Shown in pieces: positions 30,131 to 40,654 of a stretch of 64,000 bases of DNA (positions are counted from its first letter, which is position 1; the number at the start of each line of letters is the position of its first letter). The DNA is from Lepidostoma basale (taxonomy: Eukaryota; Arthropoda; Insecta; Trichoptera; Lepidostomatidae): NCBI GenBank assembly GCA_022606425.2, contig JAHDVF020000237.1, positions 1 to 64,000 of the forward strand, written 5' to 3'. A program made the position numbers and the translations under genes. Below the pieces are notes generated by a model that made no database searches, was not told the origin of the DNA, and saw nothing but the letters and a program-made list of their open reading frames with translations.

Positions 30131-30390
30131 CTTAATGCTTAAATCTAATCTTCATAGATGGCGCATTGAAACTGACATGTGAATTGTGGTGTTGGATATT
30201 AACATATATACAACTTCCAAAAAAATTTTGTCAGACATGGTGGTCATAAGAAATGTGGAATGGGGAATGTTGTAATTACATAAAGCGTGCGCTTAACCCA
30301 ACCAATGACAGGTCATAAGTCCAGTAAACGCCTCGATCGCCATATTCAGTATCCAGTTTGCATCTTCGTCTCTATTTAGATAAACAATCA
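30131..30390 (-). repeat. Repeat B, inverted partner
   Basis: Reverse complement of the adjacent copy. Together 29875-30390 could fold into a long hairpin. Confidence 0.85.
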
Positions 30391-30784
30391 TTTGTGTTAA
30401 TTTTACCTTTCTTCTCCGTCGCGAACAAAGGACCATAGATGATAATGTAAAGATGTGAGTGTTTCTGTTTAGGGGCTGAAATTGCTCTATTCTTCTGTGA
30501 CGTAGGGGCAATAAATTTCCCGGTTCCCCCGGATTTCCCAGGGGGCCATGAGAGCCGATTTAAAAATGGCGTTCCGTGTCCACGTCCGCCTATGTATCGA
30601 TGCTTTGTTTCAATATTAGATAAAACACGGTGCCCGCGGTTTAATTAGAATTTCAATTTTCAATATTGATTCAACCTAATTGATTTGAGATTCAATCAAT
30701 TCTATTGAGCAGGCACAGTCAACAAACTACATATTTGGCATATAATACAATAAAAACATAAGTTTTTCTCACTCTGTAGATACA
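30391..30784. other. No gene seen
   Basis: GC-richer at 30500-30600 but without a splice-bounded frame. Confidence 0.3.
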
Positions 30785-30913
30785 TACTTTTTTCTTCTTT
30801 TTATTCTTAGTGTAGGCCTAGTGGCCTGTTTCTTAAGAGGAATTGGCCTCCCGCGAAGTTGACTCCCAGCTGTCGATCCATCTCTTTGGTGGTTTGCCCG
30901 GGGGTCGTCTACT
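30785..30913 (-). mobile_element. LINE-B 3' tail fragment
   Basis: TTCTTCTTTTTATTC tail and AGTTGACTCCCAGCTGTCGA match LINE-B's 3' UTR. It is cut at GGGGTCGTCTACT by the next element. Confidence 0.7.
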
Positions 30914-31207
30914 GTGGCGCTCATTTGCCCAAAATTATATATAAACAATAATGGCATAAAATTATCTATTAAATAAAGCCAATATTATAGAAGTTTACAT
31001 TATTTTAATGTGTTTTTATATATTTTAAATTTGTATACCTTTAAAAAAAACACCCTTGATATAACAATGTATAAGTTTTTTTTAGAGGTATACAAATAAA
31101 AAAAACACATATTAAAATAATGTTAATGTATATGGATATTGGCTTTATAAAATAGATATTTTTATGTCATTATTTATTAAATATGATTTCGGGCATATGA
31201 GCGCCAC
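30914..31207. mobile_element. Palindromic MITE, 294 bp
   Basis: Starts GTGGCGCTCATTTGCCCAAA and ends with the reverse complement (TTTCGGGCATATGAGCGCCA, C). The arms of about 140 bp continue nearly to the centre (GCCAATATTATAGAAG against ATGTATATGGATATTGGC). I could not settle the flanking duplication. Confidence 0.8.
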
Positions 31208-31359
31208 GGCTAGCTCGAATGAAGCGCAATCGTGAAGAACAATTGTTGATACCTTTATTGAGCAACTGGGTAAAATGACAAAACGTACTGACTACAAATA
31301 AACTGTCAAATGTCAAATTGAAACAATGTTGCCAGTTTAAAAATGAACCTCTAAAAAAA

Positions 31360-31495
31360 CACTATATAAGGATCGACGATTGGAGGAAACTGGAAAGACC
31401 TGGAGGTTGGAGAGTGACAGTCAGGGACAGGAGTCAGTGGAGGAGGCTAAATTCCATACCGGAATGTAGCGTCGAGTGGAAGAAGAAGATTAAAA
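31360..31495 (+). mobile_element. LINE-I fragment
   Basis: The frame DDWRKLERPGGWRVTVRDRS with QWRRL parallels the end of the copy at 947-1330, and ends in GAAGAAGATT about 20 bp from the PTP exon C donor. Confidence 0.65.
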
Positions 31496-31515
31496 ATTGA
31501 ATTAGTGATACTCAC

Positions 31516-31653
31516 ATCGCCATCCTTCTTGTAAAGTCTGAAGGTCCTGATGTGAAAGTTGGCCAGTTCTTCTTCTTGAGCGACACCTATGTGAATGCCT
31601 CCGTAGTTTTCATCTTTGTCCTTAGAAGGAGGCCAGTACTGCACACACATCAC
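31516..31653 (-). CDS. Protein tyrosine phosphatase domain, exon C
   Basis: A 138-nt minus-strand exon lies between TTTTTTACAG (31654-31663) and GTGAGTAT (from 31515), phase 0 at both ends. It encodes VMCVQYWPPSKDKDENYGGI, then HIGVAQEEELANFHIRTFRL and YKKDGD. CxQYWP and xxIRTFxL are the central strands of a class I PTP domain. It follows exon B (FDFIK) and precedes exon D (KVIEERF) without a gap in the protein. The exon is clean while both introns are full of transposons. Confidence 0.93.
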
Positions 31654-31844
31654 CTGTAAAAAATAATGTTATTGACTTTCACAATATAAATAGAAAAAAC
31701 CGGATGTAATCAATAAGAGACCGAGAATATTTTAAATACAAGAGAGTGAGAGAGAAATAATTCAAGGGGACAGCGAAATATTTACAATGCGCATGCCCGG
31801 TTTTAGAGCATATGCTCGGTAACGTTATTTTGAAATTGTCAGAA
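31654..31844. other. PTP intron upstream of exon C
   Basis: Contains the acceptor tract and a purine-rich stretch (GAGAGTGAGAGAGAAAT at 31743). Nothing else is supported. Confidence 0.3.
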
Positions 31845-31990
31845 AACCAGTTTTTACTTTAAACTGTTAATGAATAAACTTTGTTTTTTGTATCACAATT
31901 GTATTTTAAATCAACCTATGTTGACATCATCAGGTGTTACAATAATATATCAAATATCAAATTTTCGTGATTTTTCGAATCATTATGTGT
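31845..31990 (-). repeat. Family R copy with decayed hammerhead-like module
   Basis: The minus strand at 31908-31933 keeps CTGATGA, T, GTCAAC / GTTGAT, but GAAAC has become TTTAA. The rest matches 58095-58260 over about 130 bp. Confidence 0.6.
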
Positions 31991-32002
31991 ATTTGTTAAC
32001 TA

Positions 32003-32470
32003 ACTAAACTTACCATCACGCCGTCTCCCCGAAAGGGTAGGCAGAAAGAATGGACTCTCACACTTTATCCGATGCGCCACTCCATCCTTCTCTTTTCGCT
32101 CCGCGGGAGACGCGGTGTGATGGGTTGCGAACCTCATCGCCACCAATAGGCATCTCCCGCGCACACTTCGATCTTCCAACATCCACAAAATAAATCTCAA
32201 ACAAATAATATAAAATATAATACAATGATATAAAATAAAACAACAAAATAAAATTAATTTAACACAAAATGTTATTTTTAGATGGTGCACATATTGTTTA
32301 TTATATGATTTAATTAATGTTCCACGTATCCACCTTTTTTTTTTTAATTAGCAGTAATAAGGCACTTAAAACCAACCAACACCAGCAAGAACTTGAAAAG
32401 AATATTGAAGAAATTATTCAAATTGTCATTGGAACAAATGAAAAATAAATTTTTGCACCTGTCAAAATTC
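32003..32470 (-). mobile_element. nA element, near full length
   Basis: The minus-strand LINE-A tail is at the left, followed by the GCGGGAGACGCGGTG block and the AT-rich body ending AATTGTCATTGGAACAAATG at the right. Confidence 0.85.
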
Positions 32471-33235
32471 TTTATATAAACGAAAAAACTTGTATAATTT
32501 TGACATCAAAACAATACAAACGTATTACGTGTCACAATTAACTATTATAAAGTGCGGCAACAATCAAATTGACCAAAACAATTCACTTATACACGAAATT
32601 TCTCCAAATTTACGGGAGCACCGCACCACATGTGTATTTGTTCCTATGTCCATTTGAATAATTTCTTTGATACAATAAGTTTTTACTTGTCAAATTTTTA
32701 TCGAGTGTTAAAAAATAGATTCACATTAATAGTTAAAAATGATTACTGATAAACGAAAAATAGAATAGAAAATCTTGTAAAAAGAGAGCCTTTCTTGGAG
32801 CACCAACCTCAAATTAATTATTAGATGTTGAAATATATAAATATAGGGGCGAAATATTGTATTGCACATTGTTTGTGTGATGAGGATATAAAAGGTGGGA
32901 AATTTTTATTTTGTATGATAATGTTATAAATCTGATTACACATTGTACAGTGAAAGAGGTTTTTAAGAGTAGAAAATCTCGTTAAAAGAGAATCGTTCGT
33001 GGAGCACTAACCTCAAATTAATTATTAGATGTTGAAAAACAGAAAATTAAATAATTTTATTTAAAAAAAATTAATATGGAGTCATCATTTTTCCAGTAAC
33101 AATTAATAAAAATATGTACCAGGTGACATATTTGGTAGCCAATAATCTCTCAATCAATTTTATGTATTCGTTTATTGATTTTTTTAACAGTCATGTTGAG
33201 ATCAGTATTCAATAACTGAAATAAATGAAAAGGTT
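32471..33235. repeat. Direct 70-bp duplication in otherwise unknown DNA
   Basis: TAGAAAATCTTGTAAAAAGA through GATGTTGAAA at 32767-32834 recurs with changes at 32967-33035. No gene is seen. Confidence 0.55.
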
Positions 33236-33420
33236 TGTTTTCTATAAATTTTATTATAGTTCATGGAAATTACTTGTTTTACCTTGCTAAAACATTATTA
33301 AAAGATACATTTGAAAAAGCTTTAATTAAACATTTGATAATGCATTAGCAAAGCTGAATACGTTATTCTCATAAAATAAAACTTTTAGAAAACAAACGTT
33401 ATAATAATTTAATATTAAGA
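33236..33420. repeat. Family P palindrome, decayed
   Basis: TTTTCTATAAATTTTATTAT at the left and ATAAAACTTTTAGAAAACAA at the right are inverted. The inner part has CATTTGATAATGCATTAGCA, the P module. Confidence 0.6.
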
Positions 33421-33434
33421 ATACTGGAGAAGTA

Positions 33435-33505
33435 TATAATACAAATGTTCGGCGGTCCATCTTCTCTGCCTACCGTTTGAGGAAACGACTTGATAGTTAG
33501 ATATC
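33435..33505 (+). mobile_element. LINE-A 3' terminus
   Basis: GGCGGTCCATCTTCTCTGCC and the closing GTTAG only. Confidence 0.6.
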
Positions 33506-33950
33506 GATACGCCTTTTTTATCTGCAGTGTATTATCGTAGATCGGGCATTTTTAATGTAACAAGGACAGAACACTCGCCTTTATACAATAAAATGAGGGC
33601 CAATTCTATTCCCCGTAAACATAATGGTTTCCTATCAGCAACGTCGTAAAGTCAGTACAGCGTAAGCCGGGCACAGAACCGGCTGGATGGGTACGCGGCC
33701 GGTTCAATGGAGCGGGGAAATGGCCGTTTCAAATGGCAGATAAATTGCATAGTCCGGCCACCCGTTTCTATTGTATGACTCATCGTTAAAACGTAGTACT
33801 GATGTCGACGCATAGAGCTAAAGTGTACGTTAATTGATTTAAAAAAGTGACAAAGAGTCATTGCTTTCCTGACGGAATGCACTGTAATTCCATCTTGTTG
33901 GAACTACAATTGAGTCTGGTAGAAAACCATTTTCCAATATAAAGCAACAT
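33506..33950. other. No gene seen
   Basis: The GC-richer part at 33640-33790 (CCGGGCACAGAACCGGCTGG) has a minus-strand open frame, but no splice sites or family resemblance. Confidence 0.3.
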
Positions 33951-33951
33951 A

Positions 33952-34009
33952 ATAAAAGAAGACCGAGGAAAACGTGACACGATCAAATAAATCAAATACT
34001 GAATGTCGG
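33952..34009 (+). mobile_element. LINE-A, left part, split by LINE-C
   Basis: GAAGACCGAGGAAAACGTGA to GAATGTCGGC. The element resumes at 34366. Confidence 0.8.
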
Positions 34010-34011
34010 CT

Positions 34012-34365
34012 CTATCGCTGAATGCTCAGAATTCTCTGGACAGACATGGTTACCAATACCGAAGTTCTGAGGGGAGCTAGACTTGACAGGGAACTGTTAT
34101 CAACTATCAAGGTTCGGAAAATTTCACATCTGGGTCATATACTGCGCAGGGAAAAGTACCACCTTTTCCAACTGATATTGGAGGGGAAAGTTGAGGGACG
34201 CCGAGGGCGCGGTAGGAGGCAAATATCCTGGTTGCGAAACGTGAGGGAGTGGACCGGCATCCGAAGTGTGGAGGAGCTGTTCCAAGCGGCGCAGGACAGG
34301 GACAGGTTCGCTGAGGTGATCGCCAACGTTGGGGGGACAGAACATGGCACTTGAAGAAGAAGAAG
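34012..34365 (+). mobile_element. LINE-C 3' end inserted in LINE-A
   Basis: The 110-codon frame at 34022-34354 reads LLSTIKVRKISHLGHILRRE, LEGKVEGRRGRGRRQISWLR and VIANVGGTEHGT. It ends in (GAA)n. AATGTCGGC on both sides is the target duplication. Confidence 0.88.
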
Positions 34366-34530
34366 AATGTCGGCCAAGTAAGGAGTCAGAGAAATCGACG
34401 CGCGTGCATGACACGATATATGAATGTTGAGGAATCGAGAGAAATATATCTGGAAAGAAAAGTGTGGCAGTCCATTCTTTCTGCCTTCACCTTCGGGGCA
34501 CCGGCGTGATGAGTAGTTAGTTAAATTTTT
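34366..34530 (+). mobile_element. LINE-A, right part with tail
   Basis: Continues GAATGTCGGCCAAGTAAGGA to the CGGCGTGATGAGTAGTTAGT tail. Confidence 0.82.
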
Positions 34531-34930
34531 AATTATTTCTAATTAATTTATAATGGCTTTTGAAAACACTAATGAATTCAACAAATATAAATAATACAAT
34601 TAATTTTCGTATGAAGCATTTACGATACTTTGTGGTTAAACATTTTTAATTTATAGACATAAAAAAAAACACTTTGTATTTAACCACGGTATGGTTATTA
34701 TAATTGACAATTATTCGATCCGGACACATCTCTAGATTCCTTCACATTTATACAGCGAGGCATACATGCACGTCAATTATTCCGACTTCTAACATAGCCG
34801 AACCTTAAAATTGCTCAACTAGTAGGCATCTATTATATTAACCATAGCGTGGTAAAATACTCGTTATAAAATATCTTGTGGTTTTATTATTTTATATCTA
34901 TAAATCTAATATAAAAAATACTTAATATTG
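34531..34930. repeat. Decayed pieces of module flank and LINE-A2
   Basis: 34685-34715 matches the flank of M2 (CACGGTATGGTTATTATAAT). 34720-34810 matches LINE-A2 on the minus strand. The rest is unassigned. Confidence 0.45.
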
Positions 34931-35020
34931 ATGAAAAACGTTACTTTTCTAGAAGTTTTATAATATTTTATGCGAGGGACACATTTTGCTGGGGCATTAT
35001 CAAATGTATATTTTTAAAAA
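34931..35020 (-). repeat. Family P half element, decayed
   Basis: TCTAGAAGTTTTATAATATT and GGCATTATCAAATGTAT with a damaged GAAAC region. Confidence 0.5.
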
Positions 35021-35032
35021 TTATTAAATAAA

Positions 35033-35725
35033 CCGATGTTTTTTATATCTACTTCCAGTTTGTCTTTATTTCGACCGCGACCGGTTTCGCCAGGCTCGTT
35101 GGAATCGACAGACTAGTCAGGTATGAGGTAATTTTGGGCAAGTGCACTTGTTCATACAGGATTTATAAGACTGTGCTATGAAATTAGTGTTACATCACAA
35201 TTAATAGTGTTAGGCGTCATTACGTTAAGGAAAAAAGGGCTGCTACTAATTTACGTAATAATGTTATTTTCAAAGATAATTTAATAACAGAAATATAACT
35301 TTGAACAATCTTGAAATTTTATAAATTAAAAAAGCAATTAAAAATAAAGAAATTATTATAAATAATCAAATAAATTTATCGTCAGTTCCAATTTTCAATT
35401 TAATTCCTTTGTTGTAAGTTAATACGTGGATCTGAACCCCAATAAGAACTTAAAATTATTATGTTAATTTTTAAATTTATTCATGATATCTGTTATAACA
35501 AAAACATAAACGTTCCAAAATAAATCTTTATAACATCTGTCAAAACTGACCATATTTGATAACAATTTTATAATATTTTAAATATCTATATTATATAAAC
35601 TGAGGAAAGGCTGGGTAGTCCGAAACCAGCGAGCCTGGAGAAACCGGTCGCTGTCGAAATAAAGACAAATGTGGAAGTAGTTATAAAAAATATCGTTTTA
35701 TTTAATTATAATTTAAAATGAACTT
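35033..35725. repeat. Inverted Penelope-like pair with modules M6 and M7
   Basis: The left end (TTTGTCTTTATTTCGACCGC, module 35079-35111, minus) and the right end (module 35600-35650, then GCTGTCGAAATAAAGACAAA, plus) are reverse complements about 500 bp apart. M7 is a composite: CTGAGGA with GGCTGGGTAGTCC and GAAACC runs into a second half, GAGCCTGGAGAAACCGGTC. The interior is AT-rich and non-coding. Confidence 0.6.
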
Positions 35726-36180
35726 CCATCAAGAGATTTCAGTAAAATGATTTGACTGTCATAAACAAATACATTAAGACTTGAAGGTTGTTGATTAATG
35801 TATAAATGAAAAACGTTTTTGTTTTAAAGGTAAAGCGTTTTTTACTTCCCACGCCGGATTTGTGAAATTAGAGTGGTGACGGAACGTTGATATTTTGTAC
35901 AAATCCGAGATAACAAAATGTCGAAATAATCCTGCACCGCGTTTGGGTTTTGTACTAACAATATATTCGGGTTTGATTGTAGATTGCAGTGGACTAATAA
36001 TACTTTTGTTATCTACAAAACGTTCCGCATTTGCGATTGTACAATGTACGTTAAAAATTCTAAAATGTTTACAAGCCGATCTGTTTTGCTATGGCTTTGA
36101 TCTTCAATATATAGATAGAAGTATTTGATACGGTTCTTATCAATTAACATTTAATAATGCATTAAAACGATACCAAAATT
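35726..36180. other. No gene seen
   Basis: A 77-codon frame at 35895-36128 has no family signature or splice signals that I trust. Confidence 0.3.
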
Positions 36181-36182
36181 CT

Positions 36183-36690
36183 TACGCTGTGTTTGGTCTG
36201 ATAGAATTCACGTGACAATATTAATGACGATAGACTATATACGAGAATTGTGGAAAAACAAATCATGCACCAGCTCACACATCAATGCTTGTTCGTGATT
36301 ATTTGGCCAAAAACAACACCGTAATCATGCCTCAACCACCGTATTCACCAGATTTGGCTCCCTGCGAATTTTTCCTATTCCCCAAAACTGAAGAGACCAA
36401 CGAAAGGAAAGCGTTTTGCCACAATTGATGAGATAAAGTCAGAAACGAAGAACGAGCTGATGGCCATACCGAAAAGCGCATTCCAGAAGTGCTTCGAAGA
36501 TTGGAAGAAGCGCTGGTATAAGTGCATTATAACTAAGGGGGATTACTTTGAAGGGAAAAAAATGAATATTGATGAATAAATAAATATTTAAAAAAAAAAT
36601 CGAAATTCACCTTTTCTTTTGAACAAACATCGTATATACCACACGTCATGAGAATCAACAGCTGAAAATTGTAAACAGTAATTAGATAAA
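36183..36690 (+). mobile_element. tRNA SINE S split by a mariner fragment
   Basis: The SINE body at 36183-36242 (TTGGTCTGATAGAATTCACG, ATGACGATAGA) resumes at 36636-36690 (CACACGTCATGAGAATCAAC, TGTAAACAGTAATTAG) in register with the copy at 45960-46040. Confidence 0.8.
36243..36635 (+). mobile_element. mariner transposase C-terminal fragment in SINE
   Basis: Encodes HAPAHTSMLVRDYLAKN, PQPPYSPDLAPCEFFLFPK, then after a frameshift GKRFATIDEIKSETKNELM and KCIITKGDYFEG. The third catalytic Asp position reads Glu (CEFF). The end TTGAACAAACATCGTATATA is the likely terminal repeat with TA target. Confidence 0.85.
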
Positions 36691-37255
36691 ATCAATCAAT
36701 CAAATAAGTTTACTTCGTCAACATACATTACAAAATTATTTTTTAAGGCATTTATTGAGAACAGGTAAAATAATACATTGTGTATAGTATACTACCAGAA
36801 ACGCATGAGAGATGGCTCAACATTAGAAAGACAGGATACTCTCCAGAATTAAGAGTATTTGCCTTCTGAACGTATTTTCACTAATATGAAAGGCGTCGAT
36901 CCCCGAGGAGACCGCGTTCAGCAGATTAATTGCTCTTCCCACCGGTGTCACCAGAGGCAGGGTGGTTCTCTAATGCGTTCCTGGTATTATGTTGTATTTT
37001 TATAATATTTTATCTGTACTCAATAATAGATGCCTTAAACTTTTTCCTCTTTGTAATCAAATCAAATCAAATCAAATCAGTTTATTTCATCAACAGACAT
37101 TACAAAATTTATTTTTAAGGCATCTATTGAGAACAGGTAAAATAATATATTATAATAATATATTATATATATATATATAGTATACTACCAGAAACGCATA
37201 TGTCTTTTGGGTTAATAAGCTGATTAGAATTGATTTGATTTAATCAAACATTTTT
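36691..37255. mobile_element. LINE-G pieces in alternating orientation
   Basis: 36695-36972 is LINE-G C-terminus and 3' UTR on minus. 36973-37075 is LINE-G 3' UTR with (AAATC)n on plus. 37076-37200 is the same UTR on minus. Blocks ATGCGTTCCTGGTATTATGT and GGCATCTATTGAGAACAGGT mark each piece. Confidence 0.7.
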
Positions 37256-37257
37256 CT

Positions 37258-37672
37258 TCAGAATCTACAAAACATGCGTGCGACCCATCCTGACGTACGC
37301 TGTAGAGACGCGGGCTGACACTGTGCGAACCAAGGGACTACTAAGAACATCGGAGATGAAGGTCCTAAGATCAATTACTGGAAAAACCCTCCGAGATCGT
37401 GTCCGCAACGCAGACATAAGAAAAACCAGCGAAATAGAGGATATCGTTCAGTGGAGTAGATCCAGAAGAAGATACTGGAGGGACCATGTAGCCCGAATGG
37501 ATGGTGACAGACTCGCATATACAGCCGCCTATGAAATCCCTTCCGGACACCGCCCACCTGGAAGACTGCCTAAGAGATGGAGGGACAGCTGGATCTCATC
37601 ATCCGACGAGATATGATTTCTGTGTCACAGATCGTCAGATCTATCAAAAGAAGAAGAAGAAGAAGAAGAAAC
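37258..37672 (+). mobile_element. LINE-B 3' end, well preserved
   Basis: 112 codons: RPILTYAVETRADTVRTKGL, LRSITGKTLRDRVRN, RRRYWRDHVARMDG and PGRLPKRWRDSW. The tail is AAGAAGAAG repeated at 37650-37671. Confidence 0.88.
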
Positions 37673-38265
37673 ATTTTTCTTTTCAGGAGATGTTTTAAAC
37701 CATATAACATGGCTTGGTGGTGGTGGTAGATTATTTCCGTCGCTTAATCAGATTAACACAAATAAAAGTATGTACGAATGTATAAAGCAAACAAAAAGGG
37801 GGTTCGCGGTGTGAAAAGATTGAGCGGGCCTGACCTAAACAAAGCCCACTTGTAAAGTAAATTAATTTTGCGATGTAGAATCCTGAACGTGAACAATTAA
37901 TCCATTTTTATTCTCGCACTCCGGCGGAGTCAACATTTTTCGGTTTATTTATTTTCGCAACCAATTTTGTAATTAAAGTTGAAAAGTTCGCGAAATATTC
38001 GGGCGTATCGTTTGGGAAATAATTCGCTGTTTATGGGAACGGCTAGATTTAATTTTTAATTTCGCTAATGGACAGGAACGAGCCCGTGGGACGCCGGGAC
38101 GGTGTCAAAATATATAAACATGATAATGATAATGACTCTTTCATTTTTAATTTCGCGGAATTTCGGAGGGGCGTCGTCCTAGAGGCATTTCAGAGAGATT
38201 GAATATTCATCTCATTCATTTCATTTGCTGGAGCGTTCAATATTTAAGGCATACATTTTCCATAA
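37673..38265. other. Single-copy-looking intron DNA
   Basis: 37850-38230 is balanced in composition and free of the window's repeats, with several TTTAATTTCGC-like segments. It is a candidate conserved non-coding block, but nothing proves this. Confidence 0.3.
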
Positions 38266-39120
38266 TTAATACGAATGAAGACGTCTGTTTTCTAGAAGTT
38301 TTTTTAAATTGTTTCTTTAACCGTCGCGTTGCCATGTGGTAAATTGAGTTTCCACTGCCAATTTAAAGTTGATTTTCTTAAAACCTATGGACCCTAATAT
38401 TATAAAAAAAATTGTAATCCTCCATTGAAGTATTTTCAATATTTCGTAATAAAAAAAAAGCAAAAAATTAATTCCTTCATCCCAAAAAAAAAAAATTTCT
38501 AAGACTGCCCTCACCTTCATTCATGTTAAGGTAGAATTTGTTTTGCTAATATTTACAACTTTATCAAAAGTGACAAATACTTACTCGCTGTTTTGAACGT
38601 ATTATAAATTATATCTTTGACCTTTTCAGTATGTACGTAATAATACCACTGTGGACGGAAACGCAGGACGCAACTTAATAATATCAGAACTGTGAAAATA
38701 TTAACACTTTACCAAAAGGGACAAATATTAATACGTACTCGTTGTCTTGAACGTACTATACATTTTGCCTAGGTGCCTTTATCCTCGCCCCGCCGGCCGA
38801 GGCGCGCAGACAAGTATATACCCGATGTCCAGTCGCCCGTATGCTGTGACGCATTACATATCAGAAATCGCATGGTTCCAGAAAAAAATTAATAATGATA
38901 TGTTTTTCAAATAATCCATGTTTGTTATAGATATCGATCTATTCCTAATGAAATTCCCTACAAGATGACATAAATTAAATTTTGATTCATCTAGTCATAT
39001 GCTTGATATTTAGATAAAGTTAGCGGTAAACTGAACTTACCACATGGGAGCGAGCGTTTTGTTTTGAACACGGTACGTTAAGGGTTAACAATGATGTAAA
39101 ACTTCATATTTATTATTCTT
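38266..39120. other. No gene; P scrap and short direct repeat
   Basis: 38270-38305 is a family P arm scrap. TTTATCAAAAGTGACAAATA at 38562 is echoed by TTTACCAAAAGGGACAAATA at 38710, with similar text after each. The GC-rich spot at 38770-38850 has no frame. Confidence 0.4.
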
Positions 39121-39121
39121 T

Positions 39122-39385
39122 TTGTCCTGTTACACCTCCGTGGTGCATAGGGCCTCAAGGAACCTTCTCGACCCGACTCTATCGCATGCCTGATGCCTAA
39201 CATCATCCCAAGTGAGGCCTGCCACCTTAACCTCGTCCTGCAGGGTTCTTCTCCAGGTGGCTCTAGGTCTGCCTCGCTTTCTCTTTCCCCCCACAGGGGA
39301 CCAGTATAGTGCGCCCTGAGCGATGCAGGCTGGGTTCTGTCTGAGAGTGTGACCGATCCACTGCCATTTGCGTCTAGCGACATTA
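39122..39385 (-). mobile_element. LINE-D 3' end
   Basis: The minus-strand frame reads RRKWQWIGHTLRQNPACIAQ, GKRKRGRPRATWRRTLQDE and ALCTTEV. There is no long tail. Confidence 0.85.
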
Positions 39386-39399
39386 TTAATTACTACGAA

Positions 39400-39552
39400 A
39401 TTAGATGTCTGTTTTCTAATAGTTTTATTAAATTGTTTCTTGAACAATAATACAGAACTCCTTATATAATAATTAATACGAATAAAAACGTCTGTATTCT
39501 AGATGTTTCATTATATATTATGTGGATGACATCTTTCGCTGTCTAAGGCATT
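39400..39552 (-). repeat. Family P arms, left of LINE-E insertion
   Basis: Contains the P arm twice (TCTGTTTTCTAATAGTTTTA; TCTGTATTCTAGATGTTTCA) and half a module that ends CTAAGGCATT, where LINE-E is inserted. Confidence 0.65.
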
Positions 39553-40014
39553 CTTTGTTCTTTATTCGGAAAGAATTTCGGCATTTCTACACCACGCTTG
39601 CCATGCAGGTTGGTGTGTATTATTGTGTGCCGAGAAATTACGAGTGACCCAAAGAGCCATGGAAAGAGCCATATTAGGAATAAGCCTAAGAGACAGAGCC
39701 AGAAACGATACGGTGAGAGAAAAAATTAGAGTCACTGACATCATCCATCGGGTGTGGACTCTAGAATGGCAATGGGCAGGTCACCTAGCCAGAAGCTCAG
39801 ATGAAAAGTGGACAAGAAGACTGCTGGCTTGGAGACCATGGACGCCAAAGAGAAGTGCAGGGCGACCGCAACTACGGTGGTAGGATGATCTGAACAGATG
39901 ACACTTCGGAATAACCTGGATGCAGTCTGCACAGGACAGAATGACATGGAAGCGAATGGAGGAGGCCTTTGTCCAGGAGTGGACGGGAATAGGCTGAGGA
40001 AGAAGAAGAAGAAG
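39553..40014 (+). mobile_element. LINE-E 3' end inserted in family P
   Basis: The frame at 39623-39883 reads RVTQRAMERAILGISLRDRA, IHRVWTLEWQWAGHLARSSD and GRPQLRW. The tail is (AAG)n. AAGGCATT at 39545-39552 and 40015-40022 is the target duplication. Confidence 0.88.
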
Positions 40015-40305
40015 AAGGCATTATAAAATGTGAAAATCCAAATAATTGATAATGTCTTAGACCGGTGAAACATATAATTTACATAAAATATAATAAAACA
40101 TCTAGAAAACGGACGTTTTCATTCGTATTAATTATTTAGAATATTTATTATATTTTACGGTAATGAAATGTTTCGTCTTGGTAAGGCATTATCAAATATT
40201 TAGATTTTCACATTTGATAATGCCTTAGACAGACGAAACATGTCATTCACATAAAATATGATAAAACTTCTATAAAACACGCGTTTTTATTCATAATAAT
40301 TTTTA
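40015..40305. repeat. Family P palindrome with two facing hammerhead-like modules
   Basis: The modules are at 40165-40196 (minus) and 40213-40244 (plus). The plus one reads TTTGATAATGCCTTAGACAG, then ACGAAACATGTC with ACATGT as a palindromic stem III. Arms with TTCTAGA-type ends extend on both sides. Confidence 0.6.
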
Positions 40306-40650
40306 CTTTAATATGGAGTTTTTCATTATTGTTCAAGAAACAATAAATACATATATTTTGAAATTTTATTAAGATATTTAATAAAGGAAATGTGGCGAGA
40401 CTATAGGATGGCCTATTTTAGTAGAACGATATATTTTTAAAAACATTGTATTTTCACGACACTTTTTGCCCTTCATAAATGTTTCGGACTTCACCAGTGT
40501 AGAAATTTTAACCGTCAATTGAAAAATAATCGTTACTTATATACTAAATGAGAGGAGGGGGTGAAAGGATTTAATTATAGAGGTAGGAGTAATTGTTATT
40601 TAATTAGGATTGTAGGAAAACGGGAACAAATCAAATATTACTCTTTAATA
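40306..40650. other. No gene; possible decayed module
   Basis: The minus strand at about 40470-40500 has CTGGTGAAGTCCGAAACATT, a shortened module-like text. Otherwise AT-rich. Confidence 0.3.
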
Positions 40651-40654
40651 AGTA

